Origin: Flavobacterium gyeonganense | Lineage (GTDB): Bacteria > Bacteroidota > Bacteroidia > Flavobacteriales > Flavobacteriaceae | Assembly (NCBI RefSeq): GCF_029625295.1 | Contig: NZ_CP121112.1 | Location: 4,650,001 to 4,714,000 of the forward strand | Direction: 5' to 3' | DNA length: 64,000 nucleotides | Made by a program: the position numbers and the translations under genes | Notes under the pieces: model-generated | Seen by the model: only the letters and a program-made list of their open reading frames with translations | Told to the model about the DNA's origin: nothing | Databases searched by the model: none | Shown here: one piece after another, positions 38,957 through 48,049 of the stretch | Numbering within the stretch: the first letter of the stretch is position 1 | Layout of the letters: each line of letters starts with the position of its first letter

Positions 38957-39153
38957 TACTATGTTTACTTTTACATTAAAACTATAGAAACTATTAAAAG
39001 AATATGAAATCTTAATTTATCCTTTGATAAAAGTTATTGGTAAGGCAGATAACATTTAAAATTCAGATTTAAAAAATCTAATTGCTTAAATTCAAAATTC
39101 TTTTTTACTAATCTTTTTAGAAAACATTAAGAAGGCTTTGTTTGACAAATTAG

Positions 39154-39161
39154 TATATTTG
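39154..39161 (+). promoter_or_regulatory. Candidate -7 element and short inverted repeat ahead of the efflux locus
   Basis: TATATTTG fits TANNTTTG, 53 bases before the ATG at 39215. It is also the right arm of CAAAT-6-ATTTG (39146-39161), a short inverted repeat that could be an operator. There is no TTG at the -33 distance. Confidence 0.4.
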
Positions 39162-39214
39162 GCCATCAATTTTAAGATTTTCAAACAAAACAATTTTAGT
39201 TTTCGAATTAAACG

Positions 39215-39574
39215 ATGAAAAATACTAAGTTCACTTGTATAACTTTACTATTTCTGCTCCTCTTTATCGGGAGTACGGAATCTAGTAGATATAAAGCTGA
39301 ACGAAATCTTCATGAAAATCTTTGTGATCTTTCAATTCCTGATATTCCGCAGTTTTTATCTTCGGATTTACTGAATAAAGAAATCCATATTCATTATGCT
39401 GTAAAAAAGAAAATTAAGTTTCGTGCCACTACTTCAGAATACACCACTTTAAGATCTCCCTATTACAGCAATCTGATAAAATTCAGAAATTATAAGAAAA
39501 GCCTAATTTATGGTATTGCCTCTATATACCAAATCCAGCGCCATACTTATCTCCATCTCTATCAATTATTCTAG
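39215..39574 (+). CDS. Small secreted protein of unknown function upstream of RND efflux genes
   Basis: A 119-residue frame starting MKNTKFTCITLLFLLLFIG, a clear signal peptide of about 22 residues. The rest is basic and rich in Tyr, Ser and Ile (KKKIKFRATTSEY, SPYYSNLIKFRNYKKSL) and ends in IYQIQRHTYLHLYQLF, unusually aromatic. No domain is recognisable. It lies 225 bases before the membrane fusion protein gene on the same strand and directly after a candidate promoter, so it may be co-transcribed with the pump. A role linked to efflux is inferred from position only. Confidence 0.6.
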   Translation: MKNTKFTCITLLFLLLFIGSTESSRYKAERNLHENLCDLSIPDIPQFLSSDLLNKEIHIHYAVKKKIKFRATTSEYTTLRSPYYSNLIKFRNYKKSLIYGIASIYQIQRHTYLHLYQLF

Positions 39575-39799
39575 GTCATAGAATAAGATTCGCATTTTTA
39601 TAAATACAATTTAATTCACCTCTCTTTTTGTATCTGTAGCCAGATGTAAAGAGCAAATTTTTTGTTTATAAAACTGTACTATACAATCCGAAACGGCTCA
39701 AGCTATATTCGGAGCATTTCCATTTTTTCTAAAACCAATTATAACTTCCCTGTAGCAATCTATAGGGTAGAAAATCTATTTATATTATAAAAAATAATC

Positions 39800-40891
39800 A
39801 TGAACACCAAAAACAATTTATTTTTCATCGTAATATTATCGCTTTTTGTCCTGGTCTCGTGCGGCGATAAAGCCAGAAAGAACTCAGACAAAATAAAAAC
39901 AGTTCCGGTCTATAAAATTACCTTAAAAGACACTATAGTTTCGAGCAAATTTGTTGCCGATGTGCAAGCAAAAAACAATGTAGAAATTCATGCCCGAATT
40001 CCGGGTTTACTGGATAAAGTGTACGTAAGTGAAGGTCAAAAAGTAAAAAAAGGACAAATACTTTTTAAAATTAGCGACCTGGAACTTCAAATTCAGCTTT
40101 TGAAGGCAGAAGCTGTTTTTAAAAGTGCAAAAGCCGATCTAAGAATCGCAACTGTTGAACTGGAGCAAGCCCAAACCCTTTTCAATAAAAAAGTAATTGC
40201 AGATAAAGAACTGGAATTATCTAAAGCAAAATACGAAGCAGCTTCTGCGAAAGTAGCACATGCTGTGGCAGAAAAAAAAGCGATTACACAGCAGATCAGT
40301 TTTACTACAATCTATGCCCCTTTTAACGGAACTATTGATCGTATTCCGCTTAAAGAAGGAAGTTTAGTTGAAAACGGCTCATTATTGACCACTGTTTCTC
40401 AATTAGATGATGTTTACGCTTACTTTTCAATTCCGGAAAACACCTATTTCCAAATGATGGAAGACAAAACCTTAAACACACAGGGTGATATCAAACTTAT
40501 ATTGCCAAACGGAATGGTTTATGGGCAAAAAGGAGAACTAAGAACCGCTGACGGTGAAATCGACAGACAGACAGGTTCTATCCAATACAAAGCAAAATTT
40601 CATAATCCGCAGGGATTTATCAAACACGGAACTTCTGGAAAACTGATTATCTCAGAACCTAAAACCAATGCAATTTTAATTCCTCAGAAAGCTGTTTTTT
40701 CTATTCAGGATAAACAATACGTTTTCCGCGTGAACAAAGATGGAGTAGTTAAAATGACAAATGTTACAATTGAAACCACTCTTGATGATGTTTACATCTT
40801 AAACGATGGACTAAAAAGTGATGACCTGATTGTACAGGAAGGTACACAATCATTAAGAGACGGCGATAAAATCAACATGAAACAAATGTAG
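39800..40891 (+). CDS. RND efflux periplasmic adaptor (membrane fusion protein)
   Basis: A 363-residue lipoprotein adaptor with a signal ending LVSCGD (Cys21). The lipoyl half-motifs ARIPGLLDKVYVSEGQKVKKGQ and FNGTIDRIPLKEGSLVENGS flank an alpha-helical hairpin (about 95-165, LQIQLLKAEAVFKSAKADL). Beta-barrel and membrane-proximal domains follow, ending in SLRDGDKINMKQM. It bridges the inner-membrane pump to the outer-membrane channel of the next two genes. The RND gene starts 51 bases downstream. Residues 57-80 carry the usual lysine- and glycine-rich loop. Confidence 0.95.
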   Translation: MNTKNNLFFIVILSLFVLVSCGDKARKNSDKIKTVPVYKITLKDTIVSSKFVADVQAKNNVEIHARIPGLLDKVYVSEGQKVKKGQILFKISDLELQIQLLKAEAVFKSAKADLRIATVELEQAQTLFNKKVIADKELELSKAKYEAASAKVAHAVAEKKAITQQISFTTIYAPFNGTIDRIPLKEGSLVENGSLLTTVSQLDDVYAYFSIPENTYFQMMEDKTLNTQGDIKLILPNGMVYGQKGELRTADGEIDRQTGSIQYKAKFHNPQGFIKHGTSGKLIISEPKTNAILIPQKAVFSIQDKQYVFRVNKDGVVKMTNVTIETTLDDVYILNDGLKSDDLIVQEGTQSLRDGDKINMKQM

Positions 40892-40942
40892 TTTTATTGA
40901 TCTGTAAAACAGTTATTTAATTATTTATCTAAAAAATTTAAA

Positions 40943-43900
40943 ATGATAGAGCTATTTATCAGAAGGAAAATATTGTCATTAATCATCTCGGTTATGATAG
41001 TCCTTCTGGGATTGCTGGCGTTGTTTCAGCTTCCCATTACCCAATTCCCGGATATTGTACCACCGTCTGTAACCGTTACAGCAAAATATACAGGAGCAAA
41101 TGCGGAGGTTTCTGCCAATGCTGTCGCCCTTCCGCTAGAAAGAGCCATAAATGGAGTTCCTGGGATGACTTATATGTCAACCGTAACTTCCAATGATGGT
41201 TTGACCTTAATTCAGGTTTTCTTTGAAGTAGGAACCGATCCCGATTTGGCTGCCGTAAACGTGCAGAACAGGGTTACAACAATTCTGGATGAGCTTCCGG
41301 AAGAGGTAATTCGTGCCGGAGTTACGACCGAGAAAGAGGTAAACAGCATGCTGATGTACCTGAACATTACAAGTACCGACAAAACTCAGGATGAGCAGTT
41401 TATCTTCAACTTTACAGACATTAACATTCTTCAGGAATTAAAGCGTATTGATGGTGTCGGTCGTGCCGAAATTATGGGGCAAAAAGAATATTCAATGCGT
41501 GTGTGGCTCGATCCGGAAAAGATGCTTTCGTACAATATTTCGGCAAATGAAGTGATTAATTCGCTTCAAAAACAAAACATTTCCGCCGCTCCGGGTAAAG
41601 TTGGTGAAGGTTCAGGACAAATGAATAATCAGCTACAATACGTAATTAAGTATGGCGGAAAATTCTTTGAACCAAATCAGTACGAAGAAATTCCGTTAAG
41701 GGCCAATTCAGACGGAACTATTTTAAGATTAAAAGACATTTCGAAAATCGAATTTGGTGCAATGAGCTACGGAATGGTTTCTAAAACCGACGGAAAACCT
41801 TCTGCATCAATCATGCTAAAACAGCGTCCGGGTTCCAATGCCTCTGAAGTAATTGCGAGTGTAAAAGAAAAAATGGCTGAATTAAAAGGATCTTCTTTTC
41901 CTCCGGGAATGGAATTTAATATTGCTTATGACGTTTCACGTTTCCTTGATGCCTCTATTGACGAAGTATTAAGAACTTTGATTGAAGCATTTATTTTAGT
42001 GGCTTTTGTGGTTTTCCTTTTTCTTCAGGACTGGAGATCAACTTTAATTCCGGTATTAGCTGTTCCTGTTGCACTTATTGGTGCATTTACTTTTATGTCG
42101 ATGATGGGATTCTCTATCAATTTATTGACACTTTTCGCTTTAGTACTTTCTATCGGAATTGTAGTTGATAACGCAATTGTGGTTGTCGAAGCTGTTCACG
42201 TAAAAATTTCAGAAGAACATATGGCACCTATGGAAGCAACCATTAGTGCGATGAAAGAAATTACAGGAGCTGTTATTGCGATTACCATTGTAATGGCTGC
42301 CGTATTTATTCCGGTAGCTTTTTTGAGCGGTCCCGTTGGCGTTTTCTACAGGCAGTTTTCGTTGACAATGGCAATCAGTATTGTAATTTCCGGAATTAAT
42401 GCGCTTACGCTTACTCCTGCCCTTTGCGCCATTATGCTGAAACCGCACGATCCGAATAAAGAGAAAAAATCACTTTTAGATCGTTTCTTCTACAGATTCA
42501 ATAATTGGTTTGATTCTATTACTTCAAAATACATAAAGGTATTAGTAAAATTTGCTGATCGTAATACTGTTACCATTGGTTTATTAGTGCTGTTTTGTGT
42601 GCTAACATGGGGAACAACAAAATTCTTAGCGTCAGGATTTATTCCGACAGAAGATCAGGGAATGGTTTATGTAAGCGTCACAACTCCTCAAGGAGCAACT
42701 GTAGAACGTACAGAAAAAGCTTTGGACGAAGTAACCAAAATTGCTCAAGGAATTAAAGGTGTAGATAACGTAACAACCCTTGCAGGATACAGTATTGTAA
42801 CCGAAATTGCCGGAGCTTCGTACGGAATGGGAATGATCAACTTAAAAGACTGGAGCGAACGTGATGTTTCGGTAACTGAATTCATGGCGGAACTTACAGA
42901 AAAAACAAAAAATATTACCGACGCACAAATCGAGATTTTTGCACCGCCAACCGTTCCTGGTTTTGGTAATACGAGTGGTTTTGAGCTTCGTTTGCTGGAT
43001 AAATCAGGAGGAAGCATCACTAATACCGATAAAGTAACGAAAGAATTTATCGCAGCATTAAATGCTTCGCCAGAAATTCAGAACTCATTCTCAAGTTTTG
43101 ATGCCACTTTCCCACAATATTTAATTCATATTGATTATGATTTGGCAGCTAAAAAAGGAATTTCGGTTGACAATGCCATGAGTACTTTGCAAACGATGCT
43201 AGGTTCTTTTTATGCCACCAATTTTATTCGTTTTTCTCAAATGTATAAAGTTATGGTTCAGGCTAGTCCGCAATTCCGCCAAAATCCGGAAAGTATTTTG
43301 GATATGTATCTGAAGAATGAAGCTGGCGAAATGGTTCCGTTTTCTACTTTCATCAAATTAGAAAGAGTTTATGGTCCAGAGGTTTTAACACGTTATAACA
43401 TGTACATGTCAGCTATGATTAACGGTGAACCTGCAGAAGGTTATAGTTCAGGAGATGCCATTGCCGCCGTCGAAAGAATCGCTGCCGAAAAACTGCCAAG
43501 CCGTTTTGAACTAGAATGGTCCGGTATGACACGTGAAGAGATTTTATCGGGTAACCAAACCATTTACATTTTTGCACTTTGTATCCTTTTCGTTTACTTA
43601 CTATTAGCAGCACAATACGAAAGTTTATTGCTTCCGTTCCCTGTATTATTGAGTTTGCCTGTTGGCGTTTTCGGTTCTTACGTTGCGCTTGTAATGGTGG
43701 GATTAGACAATAACATTTATGCCCAAGTAGCACTCGTCATGCTGATTGGTCTGCTCGCCAAAAACGCCATTCTGATTGTAGAATTCGCCATGGCACAGAA
43801 CAAACTCGGACGGGATATTGTTGAAGCTGCGATTGAAGGCGCCAGACTTCGTTTCCGTCCTATTTTGATGACTTCGTTTGCTTTTATTTCAGGATTGATT

Positions 43901-44059
43901 CCGTTATGTATCGCTTCTGGTGCGGGTGCAATTGGTAACCGTTCGATTGGTACAGCAGCTGCGGGCGGAATGTTAATCGGAACTGTATTTGGTCTTTTAA
44001 TTATTCCGGGACTTTACATACTGTTTGCAAAATTGGAAAAACGAATGAGTAAATCTTAG
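40943..44059 (+). CDS. RND multidrug efflux transporter, HAE1/AcrB type
   Basis: A 1038-residue inner-membrane proton antiporter with the classic two-repeat architecture: TM1 (LSLIISVMIVLLGLLALF), a first large periplasmic loop, TM2-6, an interdomain loop, TM7, a second large loop and TM8-12. The proton-relay motif GIVVDNAIVVVEA contains Asp409, and the second repeat has LIGLLAKNAILIVEFA with its Lys. QLPITQFPDIVPP and GTAAAGGMLIGT are typical of the AcrB/MexB/TtgB subgroup rather than the heavy-metal subgroup. Substrates are probably hydrophobic or amphiphilic drugs and toxic compounds. It forms a tripartite complex with the adaptor and outer-membrane factor beside it. Confidence 0.97.
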   Translation: MIELFIRRKILSLIISVMIVLLGLLALFQLPITQFPDIVPPSVTVTAKYTGANAEVSANAVALPLERAINGVPGMTYMSTVTSNDGLTLIQVFFEVGTDPDLAAVNVQNRVTTILDELPEEVIRAGVTTEKEVNSMLMYLNITSTDKTQDEQFIFNFTDINILQELKRIDGVGRAEIMGQKEYSMRVWLDPEKMLSYNISANEVINSLQKQNISAAPGKVGEGSGQMNNQLQYVIKYGGKFFEPNQYEEIPLRANSDGTILRLKDISKIEFGAMSYGMVSKTDGKPSASIMLKQRPGSNASEVIASVKEKMAELKGSSFPPGMEFNIAYDVSRFLDASIDEVLRTLIEAFILVAFVVFLFLQDWRSTLIPVLAVPVALIGAFTFMSMMGFSINLLTLFALVLSIGIVVDNAIVVVEAVHVKISEEHMAPMEATISAMKEITGAVIAITIVMAAVFIPVAFLSGPVGVFYRQFSLTMAISIVISGINALTLTPALCAIMLKPHDPNKEKKSLLDRFFYRFNNWFDSITSKYIKVLVKFADRNTVTIGLLVLFCVLTWGTTKFLASGFIPTEDQGMVYVSVTTPQGATVERTEKALDEVTKIAQGIKGVDNVTTLAGYSIVTEIAGASYGMGMINLKDWSERDVSVTEFMAELTEKTKNITDAQIEIFAPPTVPGFGNTSGFELRLLDKSGGSITNTDKVTKEFIAALNASPEIQNSFSSFDATFPQYLIHIDYDLAAKKGISVDNAMSTLQTMLGSFYATNFIRFSQMYKVMVQASPQFRQNPESILDMYLKNEAGEMVPFSTFIKLERVYGPEVLTRYNMYMSAMINGEPAEGYSSGDAIAAVERIAAEKLPSRFELEWSGMTREEILSGNQTIYIFALCILFVYLLLAAQYESLLLPFPVLLSLPVGVFGSYVALVMVGLDNNIYAQVALVMLIGLLAKNAILIVEFAMAQNKLGRDIVEAAIEGARLRFRPILMTSFAFISGLIPLCIASGAGAIGNRSIGTAAAGGMLIGTVFGLLIIPGLYILFAKLEKRMSKS

Positions 44060-44070
44060 TACATAATTTT

Positions 44071-44220
44071 AAACACATAGCCCCGATAGCTATCGGGGAT
44101 AGAATTTAGGAAACTTAAAAGGCGTTTCACTTTTCTAAAATTCACATAGCTATGTGTTAGAAACTAGTTTCTTTCCATTTCCATTTCGAAAAAGAAAAAT
44201 CTATGTTTCTATTTGTTAAA
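44071..44220. repeat. Palindrome-rich intergenic repeat inside the efflux operon
   Basis: The 201-base gap between the RND and channel genes contains three perfect palindromes: CCCCGATAGCTATCGGGG (44080-44097), CACATAGCTATGTG (44143-44156) and GAAACTAGTTTC (44160-44171). The ends carry ACATAG (44074-44079) and CTATGT (44201-44206) in opposite orientation. The first palindrome is a motif I associate with dispersed intergenic repeats in Flavobacterium. The block looks like a small non-coding repeat unit inserted in an operon. It could also weaken expression of the downstream channel gene. Confidence 0.55.
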
Positions 44221-44260
44221 ATAAAAATTTAGACAAAAGATTGAACAAATAAATTAAACA

Positions 44261-45751
44261 ATGAAAGAGATATTAAATCAATATAAAAATGCTGATGTGC
44301 AATTTATAAGGACAACAAAAAGTGCTGTTATAGTAACTGGTATTTTACTTTTAACAGCTTGTTCTGTACCAAAAGTCAGCACTAAATTAGACGCTGCAAA
44401 ACTTCCTGAAAATTTTGATGCACAGCGAAAAGAAGTGGCTAAGGCTGATTTTATCCCGTTAAAAACAGAAACGTTTTTTAAAGATCCGAAATTAGAGGAA
44501 TTACTAAAAAAAGCTATTGCCAAAAATCCTGATTATTTAATTATGCAGGAAAGAATTTTAATTGCCAATTCGCATTTAAAAGTAGCAAAACTGGCGCTTC
44601 TTCCCTCTTTAGATCTTGTAGCAGATGTTTCCGGAACACATTTCGGAAAATATACCATGGAAGGTGTTGGAAACTTTGATACCAATTTTTCACAGAATAT
44701 TACCGAAAAACAAAAAATAAATGAAAAGCTTTCACCAAACTATTTTTTAGGTGGAAAAGTTTCCTGGGAAGCTGATATCTGGGGAAAACTGAGCAATCGT
44801 AAAAAAGCAGCTCAGCAAAGATATTTTGCTTCTCAACAAGGAATTCGTTTACTGCAAACACGCCTTTTGGGAGACATAGCTGAATTGTATTTCAAACTGA
44901 TTGCTTTAGATAAGCAAGCGTCGATTTACGATAAAAACTTAAAAACGCAGGAAAGAGCGCTTGATATTGTTTCAGCACAAAGATCGGTTGGAAAAGCCAC
45001 AGAATTAGCGGTACAACAGTTTAATGCGCAAAACAATAATATTCATGCCGAAGCTTCTGAATTGAAACTGAGCATTGATCAGACTGAAAAAGCTTTGTTA
45101 ACTCTTTTAGGTGAATATGGCGGGAAAATCGACAGAAGCAGCGATTTCTTATCTGGACATTTAGAGGTTTTAAACCAAAAATTCAGTGTGGATTCTATCA
45201 TTCACAAAAGACCAGATGTTTCAGAGGCTTACTTCGAATTATTAGCCAGTAATGCAGATGCGAAATCGGCTCGTGCAGCCTTTTTTCCGACTGTAAATCT
45301 GGGAGGTTATGCAGGTTTTAATTCGTTTTCTTTCAATACTCTTTTTGATGCGGGATCTTTAGCCTGGCAATTATTAGGCGGTTTGACAGCCCCAGTTTTC
45401 AACAAAGGCCAGATTAAACAGGATTTTTATGTTTCGAATAGAAGGCAGGAAATTTCGTTTCTTCAATATCAAAATACAGTTACAACAGCTTTTAATGAAT
45501 TAAGTGCTTTATTGCACCGAAATGAAGCCTATGAAGATGTTTTGAAATACAAAATGAATGAAATTAATCATCTTGAAATTGCTGTAAATGTTTCAAATGA
45601 TTTGTATCTGAGCGGTTATGCTAATTATTTAGAAATCATTAATGCGCAGCAAAACAAACTGCAGGCTGAACTTGACTTTGTGAACATTCAATTAAAAAAT
45701 GCCGAGTCTCAGGTTTTATTGTATAAGGCCTTAGGAGGTGGAATCAACTGA
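44261..45751 (+). CDS. TolC/NodT-type outer-membrane efflux lipoprotein
   Basis: A 496-residue outer-membrane factor. A long N-terminal stretch precedes the lipoprotein signal (VIVTGILLLTACSVP, Cys34). Because the hydrophobic core starts near residue 20, the true start may be an internal codon, although no nearer ATG is present. Two OEP repeats follow, with coiled-coil helices containing FKDPKLEELLKKAIAKNPDY, the RPDVSEAYFELLASNADAKS signature and a C-terminal repeat ending in SQVLLYKALGGG. It forms the outer-membrane exit duct for the adaptor and RND pump upstream. A strong hairpin ends the operon at 45796-45831. Confidence 0.94.
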   Translation: MKEILNQYKNADVQFIRTTKSAVIVTGILLLTACSVPKVSTKLDAAKLPENFDAQRKEVAKADFIPLKTETFFKDPKLEELLKKAIAKNPDYLIMQERILIANSHLKVAKLALLPSLDLVADVSGTHFGKYTMEGVGNFDTNFSQNITEKQKINEKLSPNYFLGGKVSWEADIWGKLSNRKKAAQQRYFASQQGIRLLQTRLLGDIAELYFKLIALDKQASIYDKNLKTQERALDIVSAQRSVGKATELAVQQFNAQNNNIHAEASELKLSIDQTEKALLTLLGEYGGKIDRSSDFLSGHLEVLNQKFSVDSIIHKRPDVSEAYFELLASNADAKSARAAFFPTVNLGGYAGFNSFSFNTLFDAGSLAWQLLGGLTAPVFNKGQIKQDFYVSNRRQEISFLQYQNTVTTAFNELSALLHRNEAYEDVLKYKMNEINHLEIAVNVSNDLYLSGYANYLEIINAQQNKLQAELDFVNIQLKNAESQVLLYKALGGGIN

Positions 45752-45795
45752 TTATTTAGCTACTTGCTACAGTTAAAATTTTTTCATTTTAATAT

Positions 45796-45831
45796 ACTGC
45801 CCCAAAAAAGGTTAAGGCTATTTGGGGCAGT
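45796..45831. terminator. Bidirectional terminator between efflux operon and phosphatase gene
   Basis: ACTGCCCCAAA (45796-45806) pairs perfectly with TTTGGGGCAGT (45821-45831) around a 14-base loop. It lies 45 bases after the channel stop and between convergent genes, so it can serve both. Confidence 0.75.
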
Positions 45832-45931
45832 TTAAAATTTCAGGATGAGTTATAGATTAACAGCAGTTAGAAAAAAGCTATTTGAGCTGTTTTCTCATTT
45901 AATCCAATTCACTATTCAAATTATTGCAAAA

Positions 45932-47755
45932 TCACATTTGACCAAGCAACTCCATAATCTTATTATAAATGGCCGTATTTTGATACACTCCTCTAAAATT
46001 ATCAGCGCCAGGGCCATAGGCAAAAACGGGAACTGGAATAGCTGTGTGATCATTTGTACTGAAATTTCCATGAACATATCCTTTTTCAATACTTCCATCA
46101 ATTAGGGATAATCCGCCTGTTTCATGATCAGCTGTGACAATCAGCAATGTCTCCGGATTTTTATCAACATATTCCATTGCTTTTCCAACTAACTGATCAA
46201 AATCAAGCATTTCACGAACAACATATTCTAAATTGTTTTGATGTCCTCCATAATCGATCTGGGCACCTTCGGCCATAATAAAAAATGGATTTTTTGTTTT
46301 TGCAAAAGTATTAGTTGTTTTGATGAAGGATTTTACTAAAAAATCTCCTCTCCCATCTTTAACAGAAATTACTGCCGAATCATCTAAAACTACCATTTTA
46401 TTTTTTTTTATAGTATCCAGACTACCGAATTTATCCGAAAAAGAATAGCCTTTTTCAATGAGTATTTTAGATAAATCTTTACCATCTTTTCTTGTTTTAA
46501 ATTCTTTTACTCCTCCTCCAATTAAGATATCAGCGGAATTGCTTAAAAAATCATAAGCTATTGGTTCGTTGTAACTCCTTTCTGGCTGATGGGCGTAAAA
46601 AGCAGCCGGTGTTGCATCTGTAATATTCCCTGCAGAAATAATAGCCGTTTTAAAATTTTTCTTTGCTAACTGCTGCGTAATTGCCTCTAAAGGCTTTTCG
46701 TTTTCATCCACACTAATGAACCGGTTGTTTGTTTTACTTCCGGTTGCCATTGCAGTTGCTCCTGCAGCTGAATCTGTAATATAACTATCTGATGATTTAG
46801 TAATTGAAAGTCCCTGTGTTGGAATATTAAAAAGACTTAACTGGCCTATGTTGGCTGTATAACCTGCATAAATTTGAGCGAGCCCCATTCCGTCACCAAT
46901 AAGAAGAATTACATTTTTTGGCTTTTTCTTAGTGAAAGCCTTTTGGTTTTTAGGAACATATGCGTTATGAAATACTGTATTCTGATAAAAGTTTGCTTTA
47001 ATTTTACTTATGAATTCAGCTAATTTGGCAACATCATCGGTACCAATAAAATCCACTTTTAAATTCATCATGGTCATCCAGGTATTAACATTATCCTGTG
47101 TGCCCCAAAATCTGATTTTTTTATTCAGATCATGTACTTTTTTAATTGCCAACTGCATTTTGTGCAGATCTGCCTGTGTCAGAACACCTTTGCCATTCCA
47201 TAAAGTAATCTCTTTTAAGTCGGTACTGATCATTTCAATGCGGGACAACTCTTCAGCATTGTAATTTTCATTCAGTCTTCCGTCAAAATAAATAAATTGC
47301 GGATAGGTAATCCAATTTGAGGATAAAGGTCTGTTTCCAGAAATAACAATTTTAATATTTTTATTAGAAAGGATAGCCGGAAAGGTATTTAACTGCTGCA
47401 CTATTGCTTTTAAGGTTGCATCGGCATCAGATTTAATATCTATCATCAAAATCAAAGATTTATTTTCAGGATACATTTTGCCTTCTAAGTCTTTAATTTT
47501 AGAAAAAAGCGGTTCGAGATATAAACTTTTTAAGGTGTTTTGCAACTTAATTTCTTTTGAAGTGTGAGCAACAAAAAGTTCATTATTTACTAAAAAAACA
47601 TCTGCTTCAATAACACCGGCTTCATTGGAATAGGCTTCATAAAAAGGCAATGATCCGGCATAATCATTATGAGAATGAATATTTGTAGAATTGTATTCCT
47701 GTGCTTGTGCAAACAGGAAGATTTGAAGGCAAAAAAGGGTTATTGTTTTTCTCAT
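45932..47755 (-). CDS. GDPD/PI-PLC-like phosphodiesterase fused to alkaline phosphatase
   Basis: A 607-residue secreted protein with two phosphoesterase parts. A signal peptide (1-18, ending FAQAQ) precedes a TIM-barrel-like half at about 21-255. It opens NIHSHNDYAGSLPFYEAY (His27, His29), then GVIEADVFL (Glu50, Asp52) and FVAHTSKE (His64), the metal and catalytic positions of glycerophosphodiesterase-like proteins. The second half (about 278-607) is a PhoA-type alkaline phosphatase with LLIGDGMG (Asp288), nucleophile Ser329 in TDSAAGATAMATG, AQIDYGGHQNN and TADHETGGL as metal ligands. The fusion should open phosphodiesters and then release phosphate. It is the last gene of the SusCD-phosphatase run and is separated by 294 bases from the metallophosphatase. 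Confidence 0.92.
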   Translation of the reverse strand: MRKTITLFCLQIFLFAQAQEYNSTNIHSHNDYAGSLPFYEAYSNEAGVIEADVFLVNNELFVAHTSKEIKLQNTLKSLYLEPLFSKIKDLEGKMYPENKSLILMIDIKSDADATLKAIVQQLNTFPAILSNKNIKIVISGNRPLSSNWITYPQFIYFDGRLNENYNAEELSRIEMISTDLKEITLWNGKGVLTQADLHKMQLAIKKVHDLNKKIRFWGTQDNVNTWMTMMNLKVDFIGTDDVAKLAEFISKIKANFYQNTVFHNAYVPKNQKAFTKKKPKNVILLIGDGMGLAQIYAGYTANIGQLSLFNIPTQGLSITKSSDSYITDSAAGATAMATGSKTNNRFISVDENEKPLEAITQQLAKKNFKTAIISAGNITDATPAAFYAHQPERSYNEPIAYDFLSNSADILIGGGVKEFKTRKDGKDLSKILIEKGYSFSDKFGSLDTIKKNKMVVLDDSAVISVKDGRGDFLVKSFIKTTNTFAKTKNPFFIMAEGAQIDYGGHQNNLEYVVREMLDFDQLVGKAMEYVDKNPETLLIVTADHETGGLSLIDGSIEKGYVHGNFSTNDHTAIPVPVFAYGPGADNFRGVYQNTAIYNKIMELLGQM

Positions 47756-47854
47756 TAAAATTGAAATTATTCATGGCATGGCCGTAGGTAACCATACATA
47801 GAATTTTTATTAATTACTATCTACAGCGCAGTGTATTGGTTTAACTATTTATAT

Positions 47855-47893
47855 TCTACAGCTGCAAACTCTGGGGGAAGTCTGCAGTGTAGA
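47855..47893. terminator. Possible hairpin between phosphatase genes
   Basis: TCTACAGCTGCA (47855-47866) and TGCAGTGTAGA (47883-47893) form an 11-pair stem with one bulged base. No T tract follows on the minus strand. A partial copy (CTACAGCGCAGTG) lies at 47821-47833. It may end the metallophosphatase transcript or be a small repeat. Confidence 0.4.
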
Positions 47894-48049
47894 AATAAAA
47901 AAATAAAAAAACAACACTAAACTAACGATTACCAGTCTGTACAGTAATTTGACTTCACTGGTTTTTTAAAATATTTTATAAAACTGTTTTGAATGATTGG
48001 GGAAAAATTTACTCAGCAATAAAATGATTTATTTATATTCACAGATACT

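Larger units (their letters stand above)
38750..39214. other. Divergent intergenic region between GH43 and the efflux locus
   Basis: 465 AT-rich bases holding the GH43 promoter/operator (38918-38956) and a candidate -7 element for the plus-strand locus (39154-39161). No gene is supported between them. Confidence 0.8.

Noticed and set aside
42209..43733. Minus-strand open frames inside the RND pump gene
   Set aside because: They are shadows of a highly conserved pump and show no domain or start signal.
46715..46740. ACCGGTTGTTTG similar to the shared operator
   Set aside because: It lies inside the alkaline phosphatase coding region, lacks the left half of the palindrome and is far from any start.
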